From JASLPR01 sp964496475 (lineage in GTDB: Bacteria; Chloroflexota; UBA11872; VXNJ01), in assembly GCA_964496475.1 (NCBI GenBank), contig CAZBZS010000005.1, forward strand, positions 9,811 through 73,810: DNA of 64,000 nucleotides. The letters are read 5' to 3'. Under the pieces are notes generated by a model. That model did no database searches. It saw only the letters and a program-made list of their open reading frames with translations, and had not been told where the DNA came from. Below, piece by piece: positions 43,943 to 54,658 of the stretch (its first letter is position 1; each line of letters opens with the position of its first letter). A program made the translations under genes and the position numbers.

Positions 43943-43969
43943 TTCCACAGACCTTAAATTGCGTATACT
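43943..43969 (+). promoter_or_regulatory. Candidate promoter of the aminotransferase gene
   Basis: A good -10 box TATACT at 43964-43969 lies about 64 bases before the aminotransferase start. The -35 (TTCCAC or CTTCCA near 43943) is weak and the spacing of 15-16 is short. Confidence 0.4.
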
Positions 43970-44032
43970 AGGCTCCGACGTCGCGTCGGCCAGAGCTGAT
44001 TCCATCGGGAGGCAAGGAGTGTCAACACACCG

Positions 44033-45145
44033 TTGGGTAGCCATTCGACGAAGCTGATGATCCCTGGGCCAATCGACCTCGAGCCGGATGTTCTGGCGGC
44101 GCTTGGCCAGCAGGTGATCGCCCACTACGGTCCCGAGTGGGTGAAAATCTACAGCCAGGCTCGTGAGGGCATCCGCCGCTACGCCGAGACCGAGGGTGAC
44201 GTATTTCTTCTTTCCGCTTCGGGGAGCGCCGGACTGGACGCCGCGGTGGGCTCTCTCTTTGGGCACAACGAAAAAGTGCTAGTGGTCGTGAACGGCTATT
44301 TTTCCAATCGCCTCCTCCTTATCGCCCGGGGCAACGGCCTCGACGCCGAGCCACTGGAAGTAATGCCCGGCGACGTCGCCACTGCCGAGGGAGTGCGTGC
44401 TCGTCTCAAGGCCGGGACCTACGACGGATTGCTCATCTGCCATTCCGAGACCGCAACTGGAGCCCTGAACCCGGTGGAGGAGATATGCGCCGTCGCCAAC
44501 GAATTCGGGGTCACAATCCTCATAGATTCCGTCTCCTCATTCGCGGCCTGCGAGACACGGATGGACGAATGGAATGTGTCTATTTGCTGCACCGCCTCCC
44601 AGAAAGCCCTGGGCGGCCCACCCGGGGTCGCGCCCGTCATCGTTTCTCCGCTCGCCTGGGAACGCATCAATCGAGTCGGTAACGTCGGGCGCGGTTGGTA
44701 CACTGACCTTCGCACTTGGAATAGTTTCGTCGAGAACATGCCCGACTATCACCCCCAGCCCGCCACGATGTCGGTCAACATCATTCGCGCTCTGGTGACC
44801 AGTGTGACCCGGCAGCAGAAGGAAGACCTCCCCGTCCGGTACGCCCGCATGGCAAGCTCCGCCGCCGAACTTCGCTCGCGGATGCGTTTGTTGGGGTTCA
44901 CGACTGTCGCCCAAGAATCCTATGCGTCGCCCACCGTCACCGCCTTCTTCCCGCCCGCCGGACGCGAGTCCGAAGCGCCCGCCATTATCCAGTATCTTAA
45001 GGATGAAGCTGGCCTGGTAGTCGCCAAGGGAATGGGTAAACTCGATTCCAAGGTCGTGCGCACCGGCCATATGAGTGAAGCGGCCTACGGACCGTACGCC
45101 GACCTGCTGGTGGACACTCTGGAGTCCTATCTCCAAACCCACTAG
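44033..45145 (+). CDS. Class V aminotransferase (alanine-glyoxylate/serine-pyruvate type)
   Basis: A 370-residue PLP enzyme starting at TTG 44033; AAGGAG lies 13 bases before it, and no ATG is in frame before the conserved LMIPGPIDLEPDVL. The PLP lysine is in CCTASQKALGGPPG and the cofactor Asp is in LIDSVSSFAACE. Relatives move the amino group from alanine or serine to glyoxylate, linking to photorespiration-like or glycine metabolism. No partner gene adjoins. Confidence 0.92.
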   Translation: MGSHSTKLMIPGPIDLEPDVLAALGQQVIAHYGPEWVKIYSQAREGIRRYAETEGDVFLLSASGSAGLDAAVGSLFGHNEKVLVVVNGYFSNRLLLIARGNGLDAEPLEVMPGDVATAEGVRARLKAGTYDGLLICHSETATGALNPVEEICAVANEFGVTILIDSVSSFAACETRMDEWNVSICCTASQKALGGPPGVAPVIVSPLAWERINRVGNVGRGWYTDLRTWNSFVENMPDYHPQPATMSVNIIRALVTSVTRQQKEDLPVRYARMASSAAELRSRMRLLGFTTVAQESYASPTVTAFFPPAGRESEAPAIIQYLKDEAGLVVAKGMGKLDSKVVRTGHMSEAAYGPYADLLVDTLESYLQTH

Positions 45146-45234
45146 CGGCCGTTAGGCCCGTTCGCGCGGGATGTGGCCAATATTGCGATTCGGAGCTCGA
45201 ATCTTGGCAGATCAGGCTCACCGGACGGCACGAA

Positions 45235-46130
45235 ATGGGTGATGTACGCGCAGGCTTCGACCGGGCCGTGAAGATTCTGCAGGACGCAAGCGCCTGTGAC
45301 GACCTACCCGCCGCCGTGCTGCGAATCGACTCAGACCACGGCGAAACTCATACGTGGCATGGCGGCGATGCCACCGACAGCGAGGTGATCTTCCTGATCG
45401 CATCCATCACCAAGCCCATCGTCTGCACAGCCGCCTCGCTGCTTCTGGAGCGCGGCCTGCCGGATCTGGACGATCGCGCCGCCTTCTATCTGCCGGAGTT
45501 CGGACAGCGGGACACATTCGACATCCGCGTCCGCCACCTGTTCACCCATACCAGCGGCCTGCACGACTTCCTACAGGCGGAGTTGTTCGAACCGTTGGGC
45601 TGGAATCGACCTCGCTGGGCTGGCACGACGATCTGGCCGAACGCGTAATACCCGCGACACCGGCGGAGGATTCCGAGGGATCTTGGATTTGGAACACAGA
45701 CTACTGGCGTCGACTCGGTTCCCTTGGGGTGGGGCGTTTTCCAGCGTTTCCGATCTGGCGAGCCTATTCCGGCTCATGCTGGATGGGGGTAAATTCCAGG
45801 GGCGTCGCGTTCTCGGCGCGGGTACTGTCCGCGTTCTATTGACCGACTACACCCGTCACATGGCGTTCCCTGCCGGCCGAAAAGCGATTGGAACAGGGTT
45901 GGGGTCTGGGTTGGGCCATCCGTCGCGAAAGCGACGCAGCGTCCATGGGCACCGGCAACTTCGGTTCGCTGGTGCCCGCCGGGGCGTTTGGCCACTCCCA
46001 GGCCACCGGAACGGCAGCCTGGGCCGACCCAGGGACCGGCACCGTGTTCATTCTTCTCACCAACGGCCGCATGCCGCCAAGCCGCAACGTCATCCGACAT
46101 TGTTGCAACGCGATCGCAACTGCTATCTAA
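45235..46130 (+). pseudogene. Broken serine hydrolase (class C beta-lactamase family)
   Basis: The N-terminus reads well to FTHTSGLHDFL and carries the catalytic SxxK as S-I-T-K. It then joins directly to LQAELFEPLG, so the usual 60-80 residues between (including the YxN motif) are missing. After that three frame changes are needed: frame to STSLGWHDDLAERV, then to WGGAFSSVSDLASLFRLM, then to GWGLGWAIRRESD through to the TAA at 46130. Internal deletion plus three shifts make it non-functional unless the assembly is poor here. Confidence 0.75.
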
Positions 46131-46136
46131 GCGGGA

Positions 46137-47165
46137 TCAACGATCCGGCGGGATGATGGTGGAGAAATCCGGCCCCTCAATATCCAGCCGCGCCAGACGG
46201 GCAAGCTGACCCATGTCGCTGTCCGGAGCCAACTCCTCCACCCGGCGCAAATCGACAAGGGCATCCTGGGTCCGCCCCATCTGAAGCAAAACCCTTGCCC
46301 GGAACATCAAGACTGGGGGGGAATCGTCTACCTTGGCGATCACCTCATCGGCATACTGCAGCGCCCGTTCTAATTGGCCTTGCGTGGCGAGTATCTGGGC
46401 CGCTGAGAACAACGCCTCAATCTCCATGTTGCCATCGCCGAGTTATACAGCACCAAAGGCAACAACCAGGGCAGAATCAAAAACTCCCACAACATCCGAA
46501 GCGAAGTACTCCATTGCCATCAGATAAACCCTCGGATCGTCAGGGTTGTCAGCCAGTAATCCGCCCACAATTTCCAGCGAATCCTCTGTTCGTCCTACTA
46601 TCGCCAGCTGATGCGCTTGCACGAATTGCTCGTTGAGTGCCCTGATGCGCCCCTCCTCCTGCACCAGCCCAATCACCATCGCCATCATCAATCCGACGAC
46701 GACGAGCACCGCTCCCAGCATATTTCGCCCCTCCCCACCCCGGCCCACCGACAGCACAACAGCCCCGCCAGCGAACAGCACCTGCCCCAGGATGTAGCCC
46801 GAGCTCGCTCCTACAAACGCAAATTCGATCCCGAATACTAGAATCCCGAGGAGTCCCCTGGATACCACCACCGCTCGCGCTCTTGCGCCGGATTGGCGAG
46901 TCAGAGCTACGACCGCTGCATCCGTTGCCAGTACGGCTAGGCTGGCCATCCGGAAGTCGTCGAGTAGAACTGCCGACACCAGCGCCCAGAGAACGTCCCC
47001 TACAAGGATGATGAACGAAGCCGCTACGAGCGAAACGTGAGCCTCATTCCGCTCGTGCTCGGCCTGCCGCTCCTCAACCGTCGGAACAAAGAACTCGTCT
47101 GCGTTGGACCGCAGCACTTTCGGATATTCTCCGGTTGGATGTCTCCCCGCCGTGGATTCAGTCAT
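46137..47165 (-). pseudogene. Membrane protein with TPR tail, split by an in-frame stop
   Basis: The upstream part (46443-47165, 240 residues) has about five membrane helices and ends in TPR-like sequence (QAHQLAIVGRTEDSLEIV). It stops at a TAA (46443-46445), and the same frame continues as LGDGNMEIEALFSAAQ with further TPRs (GQLERALQYADEVIAK, GRTQDALVDLRRVEEL) to 46137. TAA could come from TAC by one change. If translated as two pieces, the second would start at Met 46427. The function of the whole protein is unknown. Confidence 0.6.
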
Positions 47166-47348
47166 TTCTCGTCCGAACTTCTGTTAGCGTTCGCCGACCG
47201 CCACTCTGCCACCGACCGGCTCCCCGACCCTATCGCCGAAACCGCGATTTGATGGTCCGGAATCCTACTCTCAGGTCGCAGACCAACGGCGCTGTCACCG
47301 CGCCGCTATAGGTCAACTCTCGCCTTTCCCGCGCGCCGAATATCCCTG

Positions 47349-49367
47349 CTAGGGCTTGCCCTGGTACGCCCATAGGCCGTTGTCGGAGGTTCCCACAAAC
47401 ACGTTCTGATCATTGTCGTAGTTGGGCGACACTGCCAGGAGTAGCGGAAGTCCCGAAGCCAGGTTCGTCCCCAGCTGGCTCCATGTCACACCACCATCGC
47501 TGGAACCGTACACGGTACCCCCTGGACCGGTGGTCGCCGCGAAGGCAACCCCATCGGCAGCGAAACTCGGTGACACGGCCACGCTTATCGCAGCCGAGGC
47601 CAGCCCGGTGCCAGACCAGGTGGCCCCGCCATCGGTCGAACGAAATATCCCGCCATCGGTGGCTGCCAGCAATGTCCTGTCCGTAGTGAACGACGGCGAA
47701 AGCGTGACGCTGTTGATCGTGCCGTTTGTGATCCCGGAGCTTGCTCCGGTCCACGAGCTTCCGCGATCTGTCGACTTGAAGATGCCTCCACCGGCCGTGC
47801 CTGCGAATATCGTGCCGTCCGCTGAGAACGACGGCGAAAGGCCGAACGCCGACACATCCGTGTACGTAATACCGGAATTCACCGCCGTCCAGGTGGCCCC
47901 TCCATCCACGGTGCGGAATGCTCCGGATGGTCCACCGACGAACGCCGTGAAATCGGTGCTGTAGGCCGGCGACATAGCCAACGCCCGCGGACCCGACCGT
48001 AATACGTCAGTCAAACCGGTGTTCTGTTCGTCCCACCAATCCCCGTCGGAGAACGTCCGGTAAACGCCGGTAGAGTTAAACGCGATCAATACTGTCGGGT
48101 CGGTCGGATACCCGGGCGCCAGCGCGAACCGCTGGACATTCGTGGCCGGCAGATCGCTGTTGAAAGTGGTCCAGGTCGAGCCACCGTCGGTCGATTTGAA
48201 AACCCCTCCCTGGGTCGCCGCCACCATGGTCGAATCAATGGCGTAGGTGCTTGAAAAGCCGACGCCGGCAATGCGCGCACTGGCGATTCCGGATCCCACC
48301 GACGACCAACCGGCGCCTGCATCTGTCGACTTATAGAGAAACCCGGTTACGCTCCCCGTAAACAACGTCTGATCGGTGCGGTAGTCGTTCGAGACCGCCA
48401 GTTGGTCAAAATTACTGCCGGTCAGCCCGGTGTTCACTTCAACCCATGTCGCGCCGCTGTCGGTGGAGCGGAACACCCCTCCCGTCGCCGTCGCCGCGAA
48501 AAGGGTGCTGTCTCGCCCAAAATTGGGTGAGAGGGCAAGACCCTGAATCGCACCACTCGCGTTCAGCGCCACGCTAGTCCAAGTCCCGCCGGAATCCGTT
48601 GTGCGAAACACCCCGTCGGCCAAAGTGCCGACAAAGGCGGTCCCGTCGGACCCGTAGGCCGGAGAAAGAGCCAGTTCGGTCATTTTTCCAGTGCTCGCGA
48701 TGCCGCTGACCCGCTCCGCCCAACTTTTGGCGCTCGTTGTACTCCTGAAGACCGTACCTAGTGTCCAAGCAAACACTTCGTCAGCGTTCGCTGGCGAGAC
48801 GGCAATACCGATGGTTTTCATATCTGTCATCCCAGAAAACCCGGGCCGCAACCAATTAGACCCACCGTCTGTTGTTCGATATACACCCTCAGAAGCCGTA
48901 GATACGTAGGCCATGGAGTCCGTTGTGTAGGAAGGCGAGAGCGCCACCCCGGTTATCACCCCGGACGGAAGCCCGCTACTGGCCGAGGACCAGGTCAAGC
49001 CCGAGTCGCTTGTCTTGAAAACTCCAGTATTAGTAGCCGCGAACATAACTCCATCAGTCATAAGAGAAGCCGAGGCCACGACCTGGTTTACGGTCAGATC
49101 GCCCAATCCCGTGTTTAGACGGGAAAACGTTCCTCCACCGTCACTACTACGAAATACGCCGGCGCTCGTTGTCGAGACGAACATGGAGGTGTCGAAGGAG
49201 TAAACCGGCGACAAAACAATGCTGGAGAATGCCCCTCCCGGAGGCCCGTTCAGCGCGGTCCACTGGCCTGACGTACCGAGGGCCACCACCGGCGCCACCG
49301 GGGCCGCCACCAGCGCAACTGCCGTCAACAACCCCAGCAGTTTCCGCCACTGCTTGCCAATGCTCAT
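47349..49367 (-). CDS. Exported BNR/sortilin-type beta-propeller protein
   Basis: About 672 residues from ATG 49367, which follows GGGAGAAG and begins a clear signal peptide (LLGLLTAVALVAAPVAPVVALG). The rest is some 13 BNR/photosystem-assembly-factor-like repeats of about 45 residues with the pattern SPxYxxDxTxFxxTxxGVFRSTDGGxTW. No other domain is visible. Such repeats form seven-bladed or larger propellers that bind glycans or proteins. It lies 173 bases from a larger paralogue upstream on the same strand. Confidence 0.88.
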   Translation of the reverse strand: MSIGKQWRKLLGLLTAVALVAAPVAPVVALGTSGQWTALNGPPGGAFSSIVLSPVYSFDTSMFVSTTSAGVFRSSDGGGTFSRLNTGLGDLTVNQVVASASLMTDGVMFAATNTGVFKTSDSGLTWSSASSGLPSGVITGVALSPSYTTDSMAYVSTASEGVYRTTDGGSNWLRPGFSGMTDMKTIGIAVSPANADEVFAWTLGTVFRSTTSAKSWAERVSGIASTGKMTELALSPAYGSDGTAFVGTLADGVFRTTDSGGTWTSVALNASGAIQGLALSPNFGRDSTLFAATATGGVFRSTDSGATWVEVNTGLTGSNFDQLAVSNDYRTDQTLFTGSVTGFLYKSTDAGAGWSSVGSGIASARIAGVGFSSTYAIDSTMVAATQGGVFKSTDGGSTWTTFNSDLPATNVQRFALAPGYPTDPTVLIAFNSTGVYRTFSDGDWWDEQNTGLTDVLRSGPRALAMSPAYSTDFTAFVGGPSGAFRTVDGGATWTAVNSGITYTDVSAFGLSPSFSADGTIFAGTAGGGIFKSTDRGSSWTGASSGITNGTINSVTLSPSFTTDRTLLAATDGGIFRSTDGGATWSGTGLASAAISVAVSPSFAADGVAFAATTGPGGTVYGSSDGGVTWSQLGTNLASGLPLLLAVSPNYDNDQNVFVGTSDNGLWAYQGKP

Positions 49368-49540
49368 CGAATCTTCTCCCGCCCCAATAAATTTACCTGA
49401 CCGCCGGACCCGGCCGCATCGTACACGCACGGGTCACTGACAGGCGATACCGTTTTTCTTCTGTTAATTCGGCCGGTGTCTGCCCGACACCGTAAAGCCG
49501 AGAATACACCGACCTGTTAGCTTCCCAATGCACTGCGGGC

Positions 49541-52403
49541 CTACCGGATCACCGCCACGACCGTGAACGCAGCGTCCGCGGCCACCTCGGCGGCTGCCTG
49601 GAACGGGGTCAGCCCCGCCCAGCTGTCGTTCGGATAATTCTGGTTTCGCAGCGTGTCACCCAGTAGAGAGAGCTGCACCTTAAATCCTTCCGGCGCCTCC
49701 GGGTGGTATTCGAAAACGGCGGCCTGGAAGTACTGGCGCACCCATCCCAGGTCCACGGCCGGCGCCAATAGCATCCCCGCCTCGCCGGTATCCTCACGCG
49801 CATCCGTCTTCGGAAAACCGAAGCTCTTGGTCCCGCCAAGCTGATCGAAGAAGCGGCGGAAACCAACGTCAGTGCCGACGACATCGAAATCAGAAATCTT
49901 GTGGCCCCATTCGAGCACCACTCCTTCGTTCGGGTTGGTGATCTGCAGCTCTACTCCCTGATCGGTGCTGCCGCCCAACCCGCCACCGACAAAGTCCCAG
50001 GCCAGCCGCCGTTCAACCAGCCAAATTCCTCCCAAATCATCCCGTCGATGAAAATCCACTGCTCCGCGCTGGTAGTACTGGGTCAGGGTGCCGGGGTTCT
50101 CCTCGAAGACTTCGGATGTGGGCAGACCCCACCGCTCGACCCCACCGGTCCCCTCGAAATGATCCTTGAAATTGGCGCTCCGCAGCTGCCCGTCGACCAG
50201 CACGTTCAGGTTGGGTACGTTGTGATTTAGCTGGGTATTCAAGCCGGTCGGATCGGTGACATAGACATTTGTGGTCACCGTGGCGCTCGTGATCTCGGCC
50301 GTCCCAAGCGTCGGCGCCCCACCCACCGGAGTGGCGGTGGCCGCCGGCGCCGCCCCAACCACTGAACCAGCCTGATACACCCACGCCCCCCGTCCACCCG
50401 TTCCGGCGAAAACATTCTTGTCATTAGCGAAATCCGGGGAAACCGCCAGACTCACGATCTCGCTGGTCGGCATGCCGGTCGTAATGGCCGCCCAGGTGCG
50501 TCCGCCGTCGACGGATTGGTGGACCAAACCACCAATTCCCGACGTGGCCGCGAACGCTTGGTCTCCCGAAGCAAACACGACCGCCGAGGCGCCGCCGGTC
50601 AACGAAGTGCCCGACCACGTTGAGCCTCCATCGGTTGATACAAACACTCCGGCGTCCGTCGCCGCTAGCGCCGTGCGGTCAGCGGCAAATCCCGGCGACA
50701 CACTGACCTGTTTGATCACAAAGCTGTCAAGGCCGCTATTCACCGCCGACCAGGATTGTCCGTTCGTCGTGCTGCGGTAGATCCCGGCGCCACGAGTGCC
50801 GGCAAAGATGGTCGTATCGGCGACGTATGCAGGCGACACGGCCAGAGTGCTCACGTCCGCGAAAATCGTCCCGGAACTAACTAGGCTCCACTGTGCTCCT
50901 GACTGTGTCGTTCGATAGATCCCGCCCGGCCCGCCGGCAAAAGCAGTCAGGTCGGTGCCAAAGTTGGGCGACAGGGCCAGGGCGTTAGGGCTGTTGATCA
51001 CCGGTGTGCCGAGGCCAAGATTCTGGGTGACCCACGAATTCCCCGCACCGACGAATGTCCGGTAGTAGCCGCTGTCTTCCAGACCCACAAGCACGTGACC
51101 ATCATTGCTGTAGTTAGACGAGACCGCCAGAGATAGCGCAGGCTCAAATGGCAAATTAAACAATATCCGGCTCCACGTGGTCCCCCGGTCAGCCGAGCGA
51201 AAAATACCCGCCTGGGTTGCCACAAAAATCGTTCCGTCATCCACGTAGTTGTTGGAAAAATCGATGGCCTGCGCTCGCCCAGTGTTAATACCGCTCCCCA
51301 CCTCCACCCAGTTGTCACCGACATCTACCGTTTTGAAAATTCCTCCCTGCCCACCACCCCCGAACACAGTCCGGTCAATTCGGAAATTATTCGACGTACT
51401 GAGCGCTGTGATGTTCTTTCGATCTAGCCCCGTACTCTTCTGCGTAAACGTCGCACCGTTGTCCGTGGACTTGTAGAAACCGCCGGTCGTAGTGCCGACA
51501 AACACCGTGCTGTCGGCCACGTAATCGCTCGAGAACTCAAATACGTTCGTTGGGCCGTCCCCCGACAAGCCGACTGACGACCATCCCGCACCTCCATCGG
51601 TCGTCCGGTACACTCCGTTGGATTGCGTGCCGATCAGCGCTATGCCGGATGTCCGGAAATCCGGGGAAAGCTCCAGCGTCACGATTTGCACTCCGCTCGG
51701 CAGACCGGTCGTCGTCTCTGTCCACGTCGCCCCGGAGTCGTCGGATCGGAACACCTTCCCGGCCGTTCTCACGACAATGATCAGGCTCCCGAAAGTGCCC
51801 TCCACAAGCTGAACGCCGGTGAGGCTCAGATCAGTCATGCCCGACGTGCTAAGCAGAGTCCACGCTGTCCCACCATTTGCCGACGCGTAGAGGCCGAAGC
51901 CCAGCACCGCGGCGTAAAGCGTGTCATCAGTCGTANNNNNNNNNNTTCGGCGAATAGGCAACGCCCCTGACCTCAACCGCTGGCAGCCCTCCCGATACCT
52001 TCGTCCAACCGCCACTCGCATCAGCCGTCTTGAATAAGCCCGACGGCGTACTGGCAAAAAGCACCGAATCAGAATCGAATCTTGGCGATACGACGAGATG
52101 TTTTACCCGGTGGTCGGTCAGCCCGGTGTTTGCTTCCGTGAAAGTTGAGCCGCCGTCAATACTGCGGAAGACGCCAGCCGAATCCGTCGCAAAAAATACG
52201 TTGTTATCAAAAGAAAAAAGCGGTGATGCTTCCGCCGCCGAAGCTCTTCCTGCGTGAATCGGGCCTAGCTGCACCCAATTATTTGCCGTCCCGATCGCCT
52301 GCGCCGGTCGCGCGAAAATAAAAATCGGCACAAAGAGGCTTGCCGCCAGCGCCACCCACAACCAGCCGGGAGCGTGCCTACGAAATCTCATCGATATTGT
52401 CAT
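49541..52403 (-). CDS. Large exported BNR-propeller protein with C-terminal LGFP-like repeats, interrupted by a gap
   Basis: One gene of about 950 residues, broken by 10 Ns at 51936-51945; the frames on the two sides differ by one, so the true gap is a different length (3 bases would restore the SPN-x-TTDD repeat pattern). The signal peptide is LWVALAASLFVPIFIFARPAQA. Then come about 13 BNR repeats (GVFVSTDGGSTWSG-like). A Pro/Ala linker leads to two Chloroflexota-style LGFP repeats (VERWGLPTSEVF, QYYQRGAVDFHRR; KSFGFPKTDARED, RQYFQAAVFEYHPE). Both recall cell-wall or surface-binding modules. Confidence 0.85.
51936..51945. other. Assembly gap (10 N) inside a BNR-repeat gene
   Basis: Ten undetermined bases inside a repeat-rich gene. 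The reading frame shifts across it, so ten is not the true length. Confidence 0.95.
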
Positions 52404-52632
52404 GGAATCTCTGCCCTTCCTTGCAGCAACCCACTACCGAAGGCAGGTCATCCCTTCTCGGGAACGCAAAAACACGACTACATTCTTTTGCCGCGTCGGC
52501 AAACTGTCAATGGATTGATGCTAAGTTACCGCCGTCCCGCATGGATCGTCGCCCCGACATCGGGGCCGCAATTTCCTTCGGGATTGTCCCGCAAATGACC
52601 AGAAAACGCCCCCGGCAGGGAGGGCTCTACCA

Positions 52633-53523
52633 ATGAAAGTCAGCGTCACCGGACTCGGCCTCATGGGCTATCCCATGGCCCGGAATCTGCTGAACGCCGG
52701 GAACGAGCTCATCGTTCACAACCGCAGCCAGGAGAGGGTGGATGAATTGGTGGCCGCTGGCGCTTCGCGCGCCGCCACAGTCGCCGAAGCCGCCGAAGCC
52801 AATTTCATCCTGACCGCCCTGCCGTTCCCGGAAACAGTTGAGGAAATCTACCTCGGAGAGGATGGGCTAATCGCCAGCGCGGCCCCGGGCAGCGTTTTGA
52901 TCGATTTCAGCACCAACGGCACCGACACCGCCTTCCGCTGCGCCGAGGCAGCCGCGGCTCGCGGGCTCGCCTATCTTGACGCGCCCATGAGCGGAGGCCC
53001 CGTTCGCGCCAAAGACGGCTCGCTCTCGATCATGGTCGGCGGCGAGGAAGCGCATTTCGAGAAGGCCCGACCTCTCCTGGACATCGTTGGCGCTAACATC
53101 TACCTCTGTGGACCCGTCGGATCCGGCACCGCCGTGAAGCTCGCCAACCAACTTATCGTCGGTGTCACCAACGCCGCCGTTGCCGAGGCTTTCGTCCTGG
53201 CCACCAAAGCCGGGGTGGACCCGGCTCTCGTTTACGACGTTCTGAACGGCGCCGTCGCGCAAAGCGCGGTCATGACGTGGACGATTCCGGATAGCACCCT
53301 GAAACGTGATTTCGAACCCCGCTTCAGCCTCGATCTCCTTACCAAGGACCTCGGGCTCATCACCGACATGGGCAAAGCTCAGGGCGTCCGATTGGTGGTG
53401 ACTACGATGGCGGAGGTCGTTCATCGCGAGGCCCAGGCTCAGGGAGAAGGCTCCAACAACGTCAGCGCAATCATCCGCCCTCTTGAGAAACTTGCCGGGG
53501 TCGAGGTAAAGCCGACCGGCTAA
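52633..53523 (+). CDS. Beta-hydroxyacid dehydrogenase (3-hydroxyisobutyrate dehydrogenase family)
   Basis: A 296-residue NAD(P)-dependent enzyme. The Rossmann motif is VTGLGLMGYPMARNL, the substrate loop is DAPMSGGPVRAKDG, and the catalytic Lys is in GTAVKLANQ. It oxidises a 3-hydroxyacid or reduces a semialdehyde, for instance tartronate semialdehyde or 3-hydroxyisobutyrate. Its TAA stop interleaves with the stop of the convergent MFS remnant. Confidence 0.93.
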   Translation: MKVSVTGLGLMGYPMARNLLNAGNELIVHNRSQERVDELVAAGASRAATVAEAAEANFILTALPFPETVEEIYLGEDGLIASAAPGSVLIDFSTNGTDTAFRCAEAAAARGLAYLDAPMSGGPVRAKDGSLSIMVGGEEAHFEKARPLLDIVGANIYLCGPVGSGTAVKLANQLIVGVTNAAVAEAFVLATKAGVDPALVYDVLNGAVAQSAVMTWTIPDSTLKRDFEPRFSLDLLTKDLGLITDMGKAQGVRLVVTTMAEVVHREAQAQGEGSNNVSAIIRPLEKLAGVEVKPTG

Positions 53524-54225
53524 TCCGCTTCGACCGCCACCACCGCGGCAGACACTGCGCCGATCGGTCGGCGGTGCGCACGAGTCGCCAGTATCCAAGC
53601 CTGCGCCACTACCAGGATGCCCGTGAGCATCAGCCCGCCACTAGCCAGCATCGGCATTCCGCCCAAGTCCAGCAGAAGACCAGAACCAAGAGCCGCCAAC
53701 GCCCCCGCAACTGAGTTGATCCTCTCAGTGACACCCTGACTACGGGCCCGCTCAGCCTAGGTGACCATGATCATCAACAGAGCCGAGCCCGCCACGAAGG
53801 TCAGGTTCCAACCAAGCCCCAGCATGAACAGGGCCACCACGAGACCTTCCAGGCCCACCGCGACGAAGGCCAGTCCACTCGTGATCACGAGGGTAAGGGC
53901 TCCGAGCCCGATCATCCAATAGGGGCCAAGGCGGTCCACCAGCCGACCCGTCAACGGCGCCAACCCAAACATCCCAAGCATGTGCGCCACCATCACCACC
54001 GAGATATCTGCCGGTTGGAAGCCTTCCTCAATCAGATGGAGGGGTGTCACCGACATCAGAATGGTTATGACAACCTGTCCAATTCGGAACCCCCGCCCAG
54101 GCGCGGCTACCGCTCAAACCCGCCGCGATGATGACCATCACCGTAAACGCCGCGACCAGCGTGTCCACAAGTTTATCGATGAGTCTGGACTCCGACCGCT
54201 GATCGGCCCGCAGGCTACATCCCAT
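53520..54225 (-). pseudogene. Decayed MFS transporter (C-terminal half)
   Basis: From helix 7 onward the sequence matches an MFS protein: GQVVITILMSVTPLHLIEEG, then SVVMVAHMLGMFGLAPLTGR and LVDRLGPYWMIG. A TAG at 53757-53759 breaks the frame; the same frame then reads AERARSQGVTERINSVAGA and continues to a proper stop at 53520, so CAG to TAG is the likely change. A frameshift near 54090 separates helix 6 material, and helices 1-5 are gone. The gene is dead. Confidence 0.75.
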
Positions 54226-54658
54226 TATTGGTCAATCGATGGCGGAAACCCGCCGGGCTCGATGTCATCCGAACCTCAGACGACTGTCAGCATGGAATAC
54301 GAGAGTGTTGTGACCAATCGCCCGGCTCCCTTCTCTTAATTCAAGACCGTTTCAGACTTTTCGATCTCCATAAAGTGAGTATCGGGTCGTAAACGGCTGA
54401 TGAGGACCGCGCTCGCGTGAAATTAGGGCTGGTGCATTCGGGAGGCTTGTGGCAGGATTCACTAGGCTGTCGCCCTCTCGAATGTGTAGAACCTGTAAGG
54501 GTGATCGGCTCCGGATTGTGGGCGGGAGCCGCGACCAGGGGTGATCGACGGCAATTACCCAGAATTCCAATGGTTTCCGCGAGGAGACCGCCAACACAGC
54601 GTTCAATCGGCGGTTAGCGCCGGTCGAGCCAACTAAACCCAGATATGTGAGCTTCTAG
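54226..54658. other. Spacer before the radical SAM gene
   Basis: About 430 bases with no convincing coding frame, strong repeat or RNA family. It presumably contains the promoter of the radical SAM gene. Confidence 0.5.

Noticed and set aside
43910..43945. Rho-independent terminator at the GGCCGGGGGTTTTT stretch
   Set aside because: The stem is only 5 bp with a long loop, and no plus-strand gene ends just before it.
54226..54658. Replication origin at the local skew change
   Set aside because: Skew changes sign several times in the window and no dnaA, DnaA-box cluster or parAB is present.
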